Shown one piece after another: positions 51,612-62,499 of a stretch of 64,000 nucleotides of DNA. The notes beneath the pieces are model-generated. The model saw only the letters and a list, made by a program, of their open reading frames with translations, was not told the origin of the DNA and made no database searches. The DNA is from Aphelocoma coerulescens. Its lineage: Eukaryota; Chordata; Aves; Passeriformes; Corvidae. Position 1 is the stretch's first letter; each line of letters starts with the position of its first letter. The translations under genes were made by a program, and so were the position numbers. The stretch covers positions 15,582,501 through 15,646,500 of the forward strand of contig NC_091033.1 of the NCBI RefSeq assembly GCF_041296385.1. Reading direction: 5' to 3'.

Positions 51612-51960
51612 GACCTCGCAGCTCCGCCACCTGCGCTGCCGCCGCCCGCTACCCGCCCCCGGCTGCGGAGGAGCGCCGGGGCGGAGGAGCCGGCCCGGCC
51701 CGGCCCCCAGAAGCGGCAGGAGGCGGCCACACCGGGCGGGGCTGGGGCGAGTCCTGTGGCGGCCGCTTCCCCGGGACCGCGGTGTCAGTGCATCCCCGGT
51801 CCGGGGCCCGGTGTGCCGGGCTGTACCGGGACTGTGCCTGCTGTACTGGGGTTGTACTGGGGTTGTACTAGGGCTGTACCGGACCGTGCCGGGGCTGTGG
51901 CCAGTGCCGAGCCGCAGCCCTGAGGCGGCAGGTGCTGCTCATACCAATACCCTCATCTCC
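51230..51960. promoter_or_regulatory. CpG-island promoter of the SBSPON-like gene
   Basis: A GC- and CpG-dense block covers exon 1 and about 350 bp upstream on the - strand. It has no obvious TATA box. It includes a degenerate tandem repeat (51811-51900) of roughly 10-12 bp units such as GTACTGGGGTT. Long + strand open frames across it follow from high GC content and are not taken as genes. Confidence 0.7.
51377..51611 (-). CDS. SBSPON-like exon 1 (signal peptide, SMB domain)
   Basis: The ATG at 51611 opens a hydrophobic leader (ALLLLLPLPPPALP). The SMB domain follows, with ten cysteines in the human SBSPON arrangement, including both CC pairs. Donor CACAG|GTGAGG; one base is carried over (phase 1). 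The exon lies inside the CpG island. Confidence 0.92.
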
Positions 51961-52444
51961 TGCCACACTCTCTGTGGCACCTCGCGCTGGCCGCGCACCC
52001 GACAGTCCTTTTCTGTGGACTCATCAAACCAAAAACTCTTCAGCCCTGACTGCTGGCATTTACCCACCAGATTATCGAAAGATTACCATAAAAAATAGAT
52101 TATAAAGGAGACCAATATTTTTGCTGGATTTGACTCCAGTATACCTCAGGAGCCATTAAAAAACAGAAAGTACTTCATTGCCAGTACAGCAGCTCCTAAG
52201 GAACACGATCCAGCTGGCTATGCTACCTCTCTACAGAATTACCCTGTAATTTCTTCTTAATTCGAAACGCAAGAAGTTTAGAGAGATTACAGCTACTCCT
52301 GTGAATTACCTAGCTATTCAGTACAAAGCAAAAGGCTTTACTGTAACTTTTTAATCAAAAGAGGCTTGCTCTAAAATATTGATCACAACAGATGTTTATA
52401 CCTTGCTGAACACTGAACTGGGATTTATAAAACCCACCCACTGA

Positions 52445-52471
52445 TTTTTTTTTTTTTTTTTTTTTTTTTTT
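52445..52471. repeat. T27 homopolymer tract
   Basis: Uninterrupted run of 27 T. It could be the poly(A) tail of a decayed - strand retroposon, but no body is recognisable next to it. Confidence 0.9.
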
Positions 52472-52839
52472 GCAAGCGATTATGCTATTGTACTAAGACT
52501 GGGTATGGACAGAGCATTCCCATTTCATGGAAACTGCAGCAAAGATGTTTCCAGAAAAACAGAAAATAACATTAGAGGACAGGTTAACACCTTCAGCATG
52601 TACAATTCTGGAGGCATGCTGGCACTGCATCAGCTTGGGCATGACATGGTAAAATGTTCCAAAAAGATAAGAAATAAAAAAAAACTTTAGCTTTTTTGTG
52701 TATCACTAGATGTCTGCAGCAAAGAACAGGCATCTCATTTTCTTGGCAGTGGTCATATTGTCACCTTGGAAATCGCAGATGTAACAAATCCTTCAGTGAG
52801 CAAGAGGCATAAAGGCTGGGAGAGGAAAGAGCACTAGAA

Positions 52840-52985
52840 ATCAGTAGCTGTGGCGTCTAGGAAGCAGGAATTTAAATATATCAGGTGTTAATTTCTGCCT
52901 CTGCCAATGAGTCACTTACTACGTGACCTCGGGTAAGTCGTTCAACCAATGCAGGTCTCGATCTAGAACAGGAAGGACATTCAAA
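52840..52985 (+). mobile_element. MIR/CORE-SINE-like remnant
   Basis: The stretch reading TCTGCC, GTCACTTACTACGTGACCTC, GGGTAAGTCGTTCAACC in this order matches the well-known MIR core (TCTGCCACTTACTAGCTGTGTGACCTTGGGCAAG type). It is a diverged, ancient SINE fragment. Similarity was judged by eye, so the boundaries are approximate. Confidence 0.6.
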
Positions 52986-55900
52986 AGGAGATTGCATCAC
53001 TCAGCTAATAGTTCACACAAAGCAGAGGCGGGTGCGGCTCTTGCGCAATCCCCCGAGGGGCAGTAACAGAGCACGCTTCCCTAGTCCAGCACTCATGCTG
53101 CGATGCTCCACATCCGCCGCCAACTGAGGTAGGAGGAGCATCTTCACATTATTCTGAGATACACAGACTGAATGAAAATAAGCTTCAGAAAGCTATGGGT
53201 CTGCATAAAGACTGCAATTTTGACTGACCCTGTGCGGTTAGGAAAATTGGATCTGGGTCCAGGCATCTCAGTAGGGATTTTATTCAACCCCCCAGCAAGT
53301 TCTTGGGAGCAAACTTTGTTTCTTACATTCCCAGAGTGAAAGCAGTTCTCCCTTGTTCTGGTTTGACATAGCCCTGGCGATTTTTTAGGGTTTGGGGTTT
53401 TTTTTTTGCCTCTGACAGGCTCTGAAGATGCCAAGGAAACATGGCCCAAGCCATGCTGGACCACATCAGCCCAGCAACAGATTTCTTGCAAGACAATTGC
53501 CAAGTCTGGGTGGGTTTGCTGGCCCTGTGAGGAGTATTGGAGCCAAGCAAGTGTGATTTTACAGAAAGGAAATGTGGCTAGTCTGTCATACAGGGAGAAG
53601 TTCAGGAGCAGAACAGCTTGCAGGGATGTCCTCAGGAACACCAATGGGTGTTCCCTGTTGTATAAAAAGGGGCATTCTTTTGTTGATGAAAAGCATTGTT
53701 GGTCAAGATAGAAGTTTTAAGAGCAATACAAAGAGAGGATGGTAACCTTTGGAGAGAAAAGGTTTAACTGCACCTTCTCCTCCAGGTTTTTTGGAATTGT
53801 TTTTGCCCTGGGACCTCACAACAAGTTTACACAGGCCGACAACCAAGTCCAGCTCTCTGGTATTTCTGGTAGGATCACGCTTTCTTCCGCTGCCTGCAGA
53901 ACTCAGCCCATGAGTCCCAACGCACGTTCTACAGTGTGATCACCAGCAATTTTTGACAAGTCAGATGATTTGTGCTGTGGATGATAAAGGAAGGCCTTTG
54001 GCTGAATGACCAGAGCTACCTACAGACCTCACAGCTATTGTTCCGTAGCTGTGGACCAGGACTGAACAGGATTGGGCCTGGATTTTATCCTAAGACATCA
54101 TAGAGAAACAAGTTAAGAGCTTTCTTTGGTTGCTTTTTCCAAAACTGTATTTCCATAGACCTGTGTGACCCTGCATTAAAAATTAAGAATGCTGTATGTT
54201 CTTTTTCCACCTGCAGCACAGCACTGCTATGAGCAGTGTCTGACTCAGAGCCTTGAAGAAAACAGTCAGAAGCAGACATCTGAACAATGAAAGAGGTCAC
54301 ATCTAGACCACATTAGCAGAAAACCACAGGCACTGACCTGAGTAACATCTCTTACCAGCATTGCACAATCGAGATGTGCACAGTCCTTTGCAACATGGTC
54401 CAAAGGGAGCAAGACCAGTTTTTTCTTCTACAAGAAAAGTTAGGCTGCCAATTACTCTGCTTTCAGCAAGTCACAGCTAAATATGACAGCAAGTGGGATG
54501 AGTTACAGCTGCAGAAGCTGAGAGGCCAGGCAGCATGCATACAGCTCTCACAGGACAAGGGCACTGTTCCTACTCTTCCAGTTCCTGAGGTTTTTGCCCC
54601 CACTATGAGGAAAATAAAGATGAATGAACCCTGCAAAAAAACCTGCTACAACTCTCTCTACAGGGCTACCACCTCACCATCTCTCGGAAATCCTCTGTAG
54701 TTTTCATGATCAGGCAAACCTACAGGAAACCACAATTCACCTGTGGCTGAACCCAGTGCTGCATTCCTGAAGGCCTGAGAGATCCTGTCTTCTGTTAGCC
54801 TTGCAGACCTCCCAGGAAGCTTTATATCTTCCTGTTCCCAGCTCTCGAGCCACAGCTGGGGAAACAGCAATGCTGTGATTGATGGACAGACTCCTGTCAT
54901 TAGACAGAGGGAACATCTGACAACACCCAGATAACGGTGAGCTTTCCTCTTCAGTGTGAGGGAAAATCATTAGACTCATCCATGGATAGATGCCTTTGTT
55001 AGATTCCCTGTCACAATTCAGACAGGGAAAAGGCAGCTCAGAGGAGACAAAGGTTTACGTTTTGGTTAAAAAAAAAAAAAGAAAGGAAAAACAGCAGTGG
55101 GAGAACCCACCAATGCCCCTTCCAGCAGCCTGCAACACAGGGTAACAGAGGCACCTACTTGTTACTTGAAAGGAAGACTTCATCACATCTCTCAGGCAGC
55201 TGGCTGGGCCATCCTCTGTGCCTGTCATATCCAGCCCACACAGCTTGGTGACCCTGCACCCAGACCTGATCTGTTTTCTGTCAGTCCTCTCCCTGCTCTG
55301 CACTATTCCTGCAAGTACTTTTCTACAGGGCAGGAAAAGAACAGTAAAGAGCAGATTTGCAACACTGCTTTATAAACTAACAAGATAACTCAGGAGTTGT
55401 CCCCTCCTCACCAAGCCTTCAACTTGCCAAAAGGATATGGAACAGCAGGTCTACCTGCTCAGCTCAGTCAGAACAAAAACCCAAGTCTGCATGCAAAAAC
55501 ATTCACCAAGTCACTGTAGCTCCTTTTGAGAGATGAGACCTCACCAGCATCCCTTTCACTCCTGCCGATGTTGCTACTTACCTTTACAGCCCACAACTTC
55601 ACTCAGGAGAACTTCAACAGCACTCTGGCAGTCCCAGAGGCAAGACTGACTGGTGGGACTGTGGTCGTAGTTCAGAGGAGTGACAGAGAGGGTTTACAGA
55701 AGGAAATAATGACCAGCAGCACAAAGTATGTCACCCGTATGACACAGTAGCAGCTGCTGTGAAGCATGTGCCTGAGGTCCAGGTTTTTGTAAGCCAGGAA
55801 CCACTAGAGGATGCACATTGCTTCTGGCACCTTTGGCAAACAGCCTTTTCCCCAGGCATTTTTCCTAAACCCTACTAAGGCATTTCCTCAGGAACATAAA

Positions 55901-58220
55901 TTGCTGACTAAAAAAGTTCTCTGTAACTTCCAGTCCTCCTCTGTAGATTTCCAAGAAAATTGCATCTATAAATATCCTGCTGTAAAAAAGTGACGGTGAA
56001 TACTCAGAGGAAAAGTCTGCTTTAAACTGGTGGTGTCCAGGGCCTGATCCACATCTGCTGAAAAGTGGATTCACTCTCAAGACAGATCTTCTCCCATAAG
56101 GGCTGTATCTCAGAGAAAATATGTTTTTATACCTTCTTATTAGCCTAAATTCTTGCAAACATGAATGGAGGCCAAGCCAGTGTAACAATTACAGCACTGC
56201 TCTTGTAAGGCTTCAAATGATCTGAAGCCATCTGCATGACATGGCAACTGTCTCTCTTCATCAGCAGGCCAGATTTGGAAACATTGGTGGGGGGTTAAGG
56301 CAATGTCCACCACTGCTGCAACTGTGCAGCACAAAGTGAGTACACATACTCCAAGCTGCTCAATAAGGGCAGAGGTAGAGCTCAGTATTTCTTCTCACTG
56401 GGAAATGGTACCCAGAAGGCAGCTGCTGCCCACAGGCCAGGCTCTTTCCCAGACCGAAGTCCAAGTACTCCAGTGTGTGTGGGAGGATCAAAAGTAAAAG
56501 CCTCACCTGTCAGTTAAAGAGCAGCCCTGAACCAGGAGGCTGTTGAAGACACTGCAGCCACCCACAGTGGGAGGAGCAAGTAGGTGTGGAGCTGCTCTGG
56601 GGCAGCCCCAGGGTACAGACACACCTCCAGGGAGCAGCTTTCATGAACAGGCTTCAGGGAATCTGTGTGGGCAAGCAGCTTCTCGTGAGGCTGCATTTAC
56701 TGACTGACCCCTCTCGTGCAGCAGCTGAGCCTCCCCAGCCCACAGGAAGAACACCTGCTAGATCTGGAGGAACGTGCCTTGCTTCATGCAGTCAGCACTG
56801 AGACGGCACCTCCAAAGGTCTTGCCGGCCCTGGAGATCCTTGCTGAAGAGTGTTATGTGAACCTGAGGGAGCCTGCAAAGTAGAGAAATGAGGCCAGCCC
56901 CTGGATTTAGTATTTGCTTTAAGACGGAGGAAGTCAAGCTTATTCTGAGCACTAGAGGGAAGATTTTAAGCTGACCCAGTCACAGCATTCAAAACTGAGC
57001 AGAGCAAGCAACAGGCATAGACAAGTATAGACAGTCCAGTGGACATTTTCCCAAATGTAGCACTAAAAAAATCAGGCAGATTCTCAGGATTACACGGATA
57101 GAAAGGGTCCTGAACCTGTTTCCATTTCCAAGACATTTTGTTGCACTCCACCACTGCAAGGGATCTGCCGAAAAGCATGGAAGAGTCTATAGTCTAGAAG
57201 TTATAGCTGCAGAACATCTGTTTAAAACACTGGATCTGTAAGAGACAGAAATGCTCTGCTTCAAAACAAAGTCTTCCTCTTACTGCCTGGAACACTTTGA
57301 GGGTCCCAAAATCTGGACCTTCCTTGGGTGGTCACAAACTCAAGTTGTGCTTCGCTGGCTGTCCATGGTAATGTCCAGCCTATCAACACAGCTGATGTGT
57401 CAGATAATCTTATCACTGAGCAGAGATGGAAGCAGAGGAAATAACACAGCAAGTAGAAGCAGCCATAAGTAGTGGACTGTGCTTTGCTATAAGCTAATAT
57501 GCAGCAGCTAACACATGGGTCTAGAAAGAATAATAATCACCATGCAGTCAAATATGCCTGGGTCTTTGGGAATACAAATGTTATAACTCTCCCTGTGTAT
57601 GAAAATTTCTATTAAAAGCAACATCAATCAGACAGAGAAATAATATGTGCTATTTTCCTCTCAAATGCTCACGCCACCAAGAAACAGATCTGTTTGAGAA
57701 AAGTAAACATTTGCTTAAACATACCAGCCCAGTGAGTGACTACAGGTTTCAGTTTAGAAAGTTGCTCAAGTACCTACAGCAAGGTCTGTTTCTCCTACAA
57801 CTGATAGAACTGAGAGCTCTGCCTGGCCACTGACCCACAGAGCCCCCCCACAGCACTGAACATGGACGTGCCATGGTTCTGCTTTGCAGGCTGCTGAGAG
57901 CTGCAAGGAAGTTCTCTTTGCAGAGGAAGAGCTGCAAGTCAGCCTTTGTCGAGAAAACACTTCCTGACCTCCATCTCATTCAAGTCAACCAATAAACAAA
58001 CTCAGGAGCTGGCCAGGGCCAGCAAAAGTCAGGCTGCTTTAAAGTCAGAGTTAAACCTCCTCATCCCTACCTCTTATCAAAGCACGTAGGAAGAGATTTT
58101 CAAATGGGGTTGTCTGCCCCCATGCCTGCTACAGCCAAAGCAGTGTGTGTACTGGTTCCCTGTGCCCCGGGAGGCTCTGTCACAGCTGCTCTGGGGACAC
58201 TGGAGTGGGTTTGGGGGGTT

Positions 58221-58362
58221 CTGGGTGCATCGGCTTTGGGGGGGCTCTGGGTGCATCGGCTTTGGGGGGGTTCTGGGTGCATCGGCTTTGGGGGGCTCTG
58301 GGTGCATCGGCTTTGGGGGGGTTCTGGGTGCATCGGCTTTGGGGGGCTCTGGGTGCATCGGC
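58221..58362. repeat. G-rich minisatellite (25/26-bp units, six copies)
   Basis: Units begin CTGGGTGCATCGGC and continue into CTTT and a run of six or seven G. They begin at 58221, 58247, 58273, 58298, 58324 and 58349. After the first two, 25- and 26-bp units alternate, so the real unit is partly a dimer of about 51 bp. The repeated G runs could form G-quadruplexes on the + strand. Confidence 0.95.
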
Positions 58363-58428
58363 GTCTGGGCCGGGCCGGCAGCGGCTGCACAGCGCCCCCT
58401 GCAGGCTGGGCCTAACCCAGCGCCCCCA

Positions 58429-58638
58429 GGAACCCAGACCCTGCCCCCAGGAACCCAGACCCTGCCCCCAGGAACCCAGACCCTGCCCCCAGGAACCCAG
58501 ACCCTATCGCCAGGAACCCAGACCCTGCCCCCAGGAACCCAGACCCTATCGCCAGGAACCCAGACCCTGCCCCCAGGAACCCAGACCCTATCGCCAGGAA
58601 CCCAGACCCTGCCCCCAGGAACCCAGACCCTGCCCCCA
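58429..58638. repeat. C-rich minisatellite (21-bp unit, ten copies)
   Basis: Ten exact 21-bp units start GGAACCCAGACCCT and end either GCCCCCA or ATCGCCA. The ATCGCCA form occupies units 4, 6 and 8 and alternates with the other form, which implies dimer-level expansion. Because the unit is a multiple of three, it stays open in some frames; this is not evidence of coding. It lies less than 1 kb beyond the ZFAS1 3' end. Confidence 0.97.
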
Positions 58639-61187
58639 GCAGTCAGGGGCTGCCTGGGATTAGTAACCTACCAACAGTTTGAAATTGAAATTTCATCCTG
58701 ATGCGTGCGTGCAATAGCAACAGTCTGAAACCTGACCTGAGCAACTGTTCTTGCAGAGGTAGTAAAACATGCCGAGAACATGTTTAAGCTGCATCTGTGC
58801 CTCCAGCTCCCACTGGACAAGCAGCACTCTCTCCTCCCTACAGAATGTTTGCTGGTAGGTCTGCTCATTACATTAATGAAAGTAATGATACTAGCAGCAG
58901 TTCTGGTCCCTCATCAATATGTAGTTTCAAGAGATCACACTGCTTACATTAACTGAATGAGAAAAATCTCGACTCAATTAAATTGAAGACTCCTTTGAAT
59001 GCTGAATAGTAGTCGACTTTCCATCATTGCTATTTCCTAACAAGCATACATGCCAAAGGCCACGGTCAGCTCAGACATCAAAAAGTCCCCTCCCAAAACC
59101 ACTGGAACTGTTTAACTGAGGGACCACCCTTGTCCAGAGGCTGAGCACAGCCTGCCCTCGTGATACCTGCAGCCACAGCAGCAGCCAAGCACTTCTACTC
59201 CAGGGTGTGTGGAGCTCTGTTCCATGAGATCATGCCTCATCTCCTGGCTTGAGGCAGCAGGCAGCTCCATTATCACTCACAGCAGCACACTGTTGCTGTG
59301 CTCTTCAACTCCCCAAACAATTGGGAGATCCAGGAATGAGCTGTTAAACGTGGGTCAAGAGAATTTCAGTCACCAGCCAAATTCACCCAGTGCTCAGATT
59401 TTATTAAAAACAGGCTCTTAACAGTACAGAAACACACTGTGCTGCAGCATCCCAGACACCCCTTGCTCTCTTCACAGACTGCCAGGGACACCCCATTAAA
59501 GCTTTCTGGATGGCAGGGGAGAAACAAGCCCTGACTCCTTTCCTTACACGCAAGGCCATCCTCCCATACCTGACAAATGCTCCAAGGAGCATTTTCCTTG
59601 CCTTTAATGACTGTGGCAGGATAACATTCCAGGCAAGGAATGCAGCCCCTGCAGACAAAAGCATCCAGCTGTATTAAACATGCAGCAAGTTCCAGCATAC
59701 ATTCCAGTTACATGCCTTGTACCCAGGGAACAAAAAACGTAACACCCTCCATCTAAGTTGGCAGGACACAAATTCATCACACCTGACAGCTCTGAGGAAA
59801 GACCAGAGCTGTTGCAGGGTGATGTGAATGCTGTGGCTTGGATGAGGATCCCAGGCAGCAGCATGGGAGCAGCAGAACCATCCATCTTCTTTAGCAGAGC
59901 ACTGAAACCCCAGGAGGGCCCAGGACAACTTCTTATAAGTCTCAACCTGTCAAGAGAACAACCAACATTGTGTCTATCCACTCTACCACAACAGCAAACA
60001 TACAGCTTTCAAATCACCCCAGCCCCCATAAAAACCACCATTAGACAAGGGCTGCTCTGCAAAGAGCAGAAGCTTTCTCCCTGCCAAACAGGATGAACTC
60101 AAACTGCACTGTGGGAGCTTTTAGAGCAGGACATGCCATCAACCTGGGGGATCTAACAGAGCAGAGTGCCAGAGAAACGTTCAGTCAGCTCAACCAGCTC
60201 CACCATTTGAACTGAGCACTTGTGTCCTACTGCATCCAGGGGCACACACAGGGCACAATCCTGCTCTTCAGAGACTTCAGCCTCCCTGGAGAAAGAGCAG
60301 CTGCACCTGAACAGCAACAGGAGGCTGGAACTGGATGAGCCAGTGGCAACAGCAGTTTATCTGATGAAGTTATGTTAAGCACACTTTCTAAAGAATTAGT
60401 GAAATGCTAACCAGACAAGTTTTCAAATGTCACAGTTGATCTTCGAGTAACAAAAAGAAAACCAAAAGCAAATCCCTCTCTTGCAAACAGACACATTGCT
60501 GAAAGCATGACTTTCATCCACTTCTCAAGACATTGAGAACCTCCCATTCAGAGGTGAGAGGGAAACCCAAAAACTATGAAGAACAAAAGCTCCCAGACTC
60601 TGCAAGAAGTACCTTGTTTTAGCACTGCTTAAATGGGCCAAGACAAAAACATTACATTTATGCCCTTGAAGTTCAGTCAAAACCTTTCAGACCCCCCTGC
60701 CACTAATTTGAGATATTTTGGAAGAACTTCAGCTAACAGGAACTTCCCTGCAGGGAAACTGAAGTATTTCAACAGGGATACTCAGGTTTTAGCACTTACA
60801 AGGGCCCCTTCTGCAATACTAATCACTCTGCCAAATCTCCAGGGACATTACCTTGTCAAGGCACTGCAGAAACAACTTCCTTGAAGAAAGGTGTTTCTTT
60901 CCATTTTTATTTAAGCCAGTGAACATAGGTGAATTGAAGTCTTACCATTCTCCCCTGGCATAGGGGCACACATGGTGGAGCAAACCAGACAACTGCCCAC
61001 ATCACACACTTCTTCACTGTCAGCTGCAGCCTTAACTTCAACTTTAGTCTCCCCAAGGCTCAACCCCACTTCTGCCTTCACAGTGCCCTGGGGGTAAAGC
61101 CAAAGGGAACCATCAGCACCAGGCCCCTGATTCCAATGTTTTGGACAGTTGGCAACACCAGGGTGTGGGACACAGCAGCACTTCCCT

Positions 61188-61278
61188 GCTGGTGCATCAG
61201 ACATGATCTGGCTTGAACAGCAAGAAATCAACACTGTCGCTCTGATGGGGAAAAAATTCAGTCATCACTTACACCAGC
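61188..61278 (-). ncRNA. SNORD12: C/D-box snoRNA, SNORD12-like (third, intron 3)
   Basis: Identical to the second copy 950 bp away, with box C at 61268-61262 and box D at 61200-61197. The exon 4 acceptor lies about 100 nt downstream. It arose as part of the tandem duplication described separately. Confidence 0.9.
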
Positions 61279-62137
61279 AAGTCCCTAGGAGCTGGAGCTG
61301 TGGCTGCACACCTATGGCAGCTGTGCCACACTCCCACCTTCCCTGGCAGAGCCACAAGCACATGATCTAATAGCAGAGGAAGTAGCAGAGCCATGCCCAC
61401 ATTTGCAATCCCTTCACACTCCCTTAACCTGGCCAGCAAGGGTCAGGGCAGAAAAGCCTTGCCAGCAGCATCTTCCACAGGGACACACTTCAGCCAGAAC
61501 AGTTCCTGTTCCTTAATGGGGCAGCTGCTCAGGGCAGCCCATCACCCACACATCTCTGCACAGTGCCCTTAAAATGAGCCCTCTGAACACAGTGCAGCAG
61601 GGAAGCAAACAGGACAGAGCTGTAAGCCACCGTGCTATTCCACCTCAACACACACAGGGGCAGCTTGCAGCTTCCTTGGCCTGCTGGTTGCTATTCACTT
61701 TGGACATGATGGAACAGGAGGCCCTCCCTGTACTCTCATTTCTGCAATACATAGGCTAACATTCCTCAGTCTGGTCTCCAGGGTTAAACCAGAAGCAATT
61801 GCCTTGCAGAAAGATATTTCCTCCCCTCTTCTTTTTTTTCCCCTCCCTTCTACTTTTAAAATTTAATTTACACATGTGATTCACACCTACTTCAAAGACT
61901 TACCATTATGTGCTAGAGTTCAGGCATGATGGAGCAAACCAGACAACTGCCCACATCACACACTTCTTCACTGTCAGCTGCAGCCTTAACTTCAGGTCTC
62001 CCCAAGGCTCAACCCCACTCCTGCCTTCACAGTGCCCTGGGGGTAAAGCCAAAGGGAACCATCAGCACCAGGCCCCTGATTCCAATGTTTTGGAACAGTT
62101 GGCAACACCAGGGTGTGGGACACAGCAGCACTTCCCT

Positions 62138-62228
62138 GCTGGTGCATCAGACATGATCTGGCTTGAACAGCAAGAAATCAACACTGTCGCTCTGATGGGG
62201 AAAAAATTCAGTCATCACTTACACCAGC
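62138..62228 (-). ncRNA. SNORD12: C/D-box snoRNA, SNORD12-like (second, intron 2)
   Basis: It has a 7-bp terminal stem (GCTGGTG/CACCAGC), box C GTGATGA (62218-62212), box D CTGA (62150-62147) and the shared guide-like ATCAGAGCGACAGTG followed by TTGA. The exon 3 acceptor lies about 100 nt downstream. Its sequence is identical to the third copy over the whole snoRNA. Confidence 0.9.
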
Positions 62229-62499
62229 AAGTCCCTAGGAGCTGGAGCTGTGGCTGCACACCTATGGCAGCTGTGCCACACTCCCACCTTCCCTGGCAGA
62301 GCCACGGGCAATGATGGAGTTCATGTAAATCTTCCCCCAAAATAGGTGGCTGGTTGGCATGCTCTACAGGTACATAGGGCAGGGAAATATTCCTTAAAAA
62401 TATGGAGAACATTGACACATGGAGGTTCCAGAGCAGAGCTCAAGACAGCAAAGATCTTTAACAGAAAAAGAGGCATCAGGCAGAGATTAACAGATTATT

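Larger units (their letters stand above)
51612..59384. other. Intergenic region, SBSPON-like promoter to ZFAS1 3' end
   Basis: I find no coding exon I can support. The region contains a T27 tract (52445-52471), a MIR-like SINE remnant (about 52840-52985), a possible LTR fragment starting near 53354, and two adjacent minisatellites (58221-58362 and 58429-58638). Open frames with protein-like stretches near 54374-54700 and 55526-55750 have no matching splice partners. Confidence 0.6.
60970..62305 (-). repeat. Tandem duplication of a ZFAS1 snoRNA/exon unit
   Basis: The blocks at about 60970-61355 and 61926-62305 are nearly identical, mostly at an offset of 950 bp. I see two clear substitutions, one single-base indel and a short deletion in the exon portion (8 or 9 bases). 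Each block holds a snoRNA, its downstream acceptor and most of an exon. The third snoRNA unit near 63021 is not part of it. Confidence 0.95.

Noticed and set aside
51399..52098. Long + strand open frames opposite SBSPON-like exon 1
   Set aside because: They lie in a CpG island with high GC, where stops are rare. They are antisense to a real exon and resemble nothing.
58104..58701. + strand open frames with GFGG and PGTQTLP repeats
   Set aside because: These are translations of the two adjacent minisatellites. No splice partners or start context support a gene.
59366..59698. Cysteine-rich - strand open frame of 110 codons
   Set aside because: It coincides with the probable terminal exon of ZFAS1 and runs through its AATAAA, so it is most likely part of a non-coding RNA.
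59700..59790. A fourth C/D snoRNA suggested by GTGATGA on the - strand near 59771
   Set aside because: No box D CTGA at a suitable distance and no terminal stem.
61910..62314. + strand open frame of 134 codons, partly repeated near 61149-61370
   Set aside because: Its repetition comes from the ZFAS1 duplication, it runs antisense to an snoRNA and an exon, and it has no independent support.
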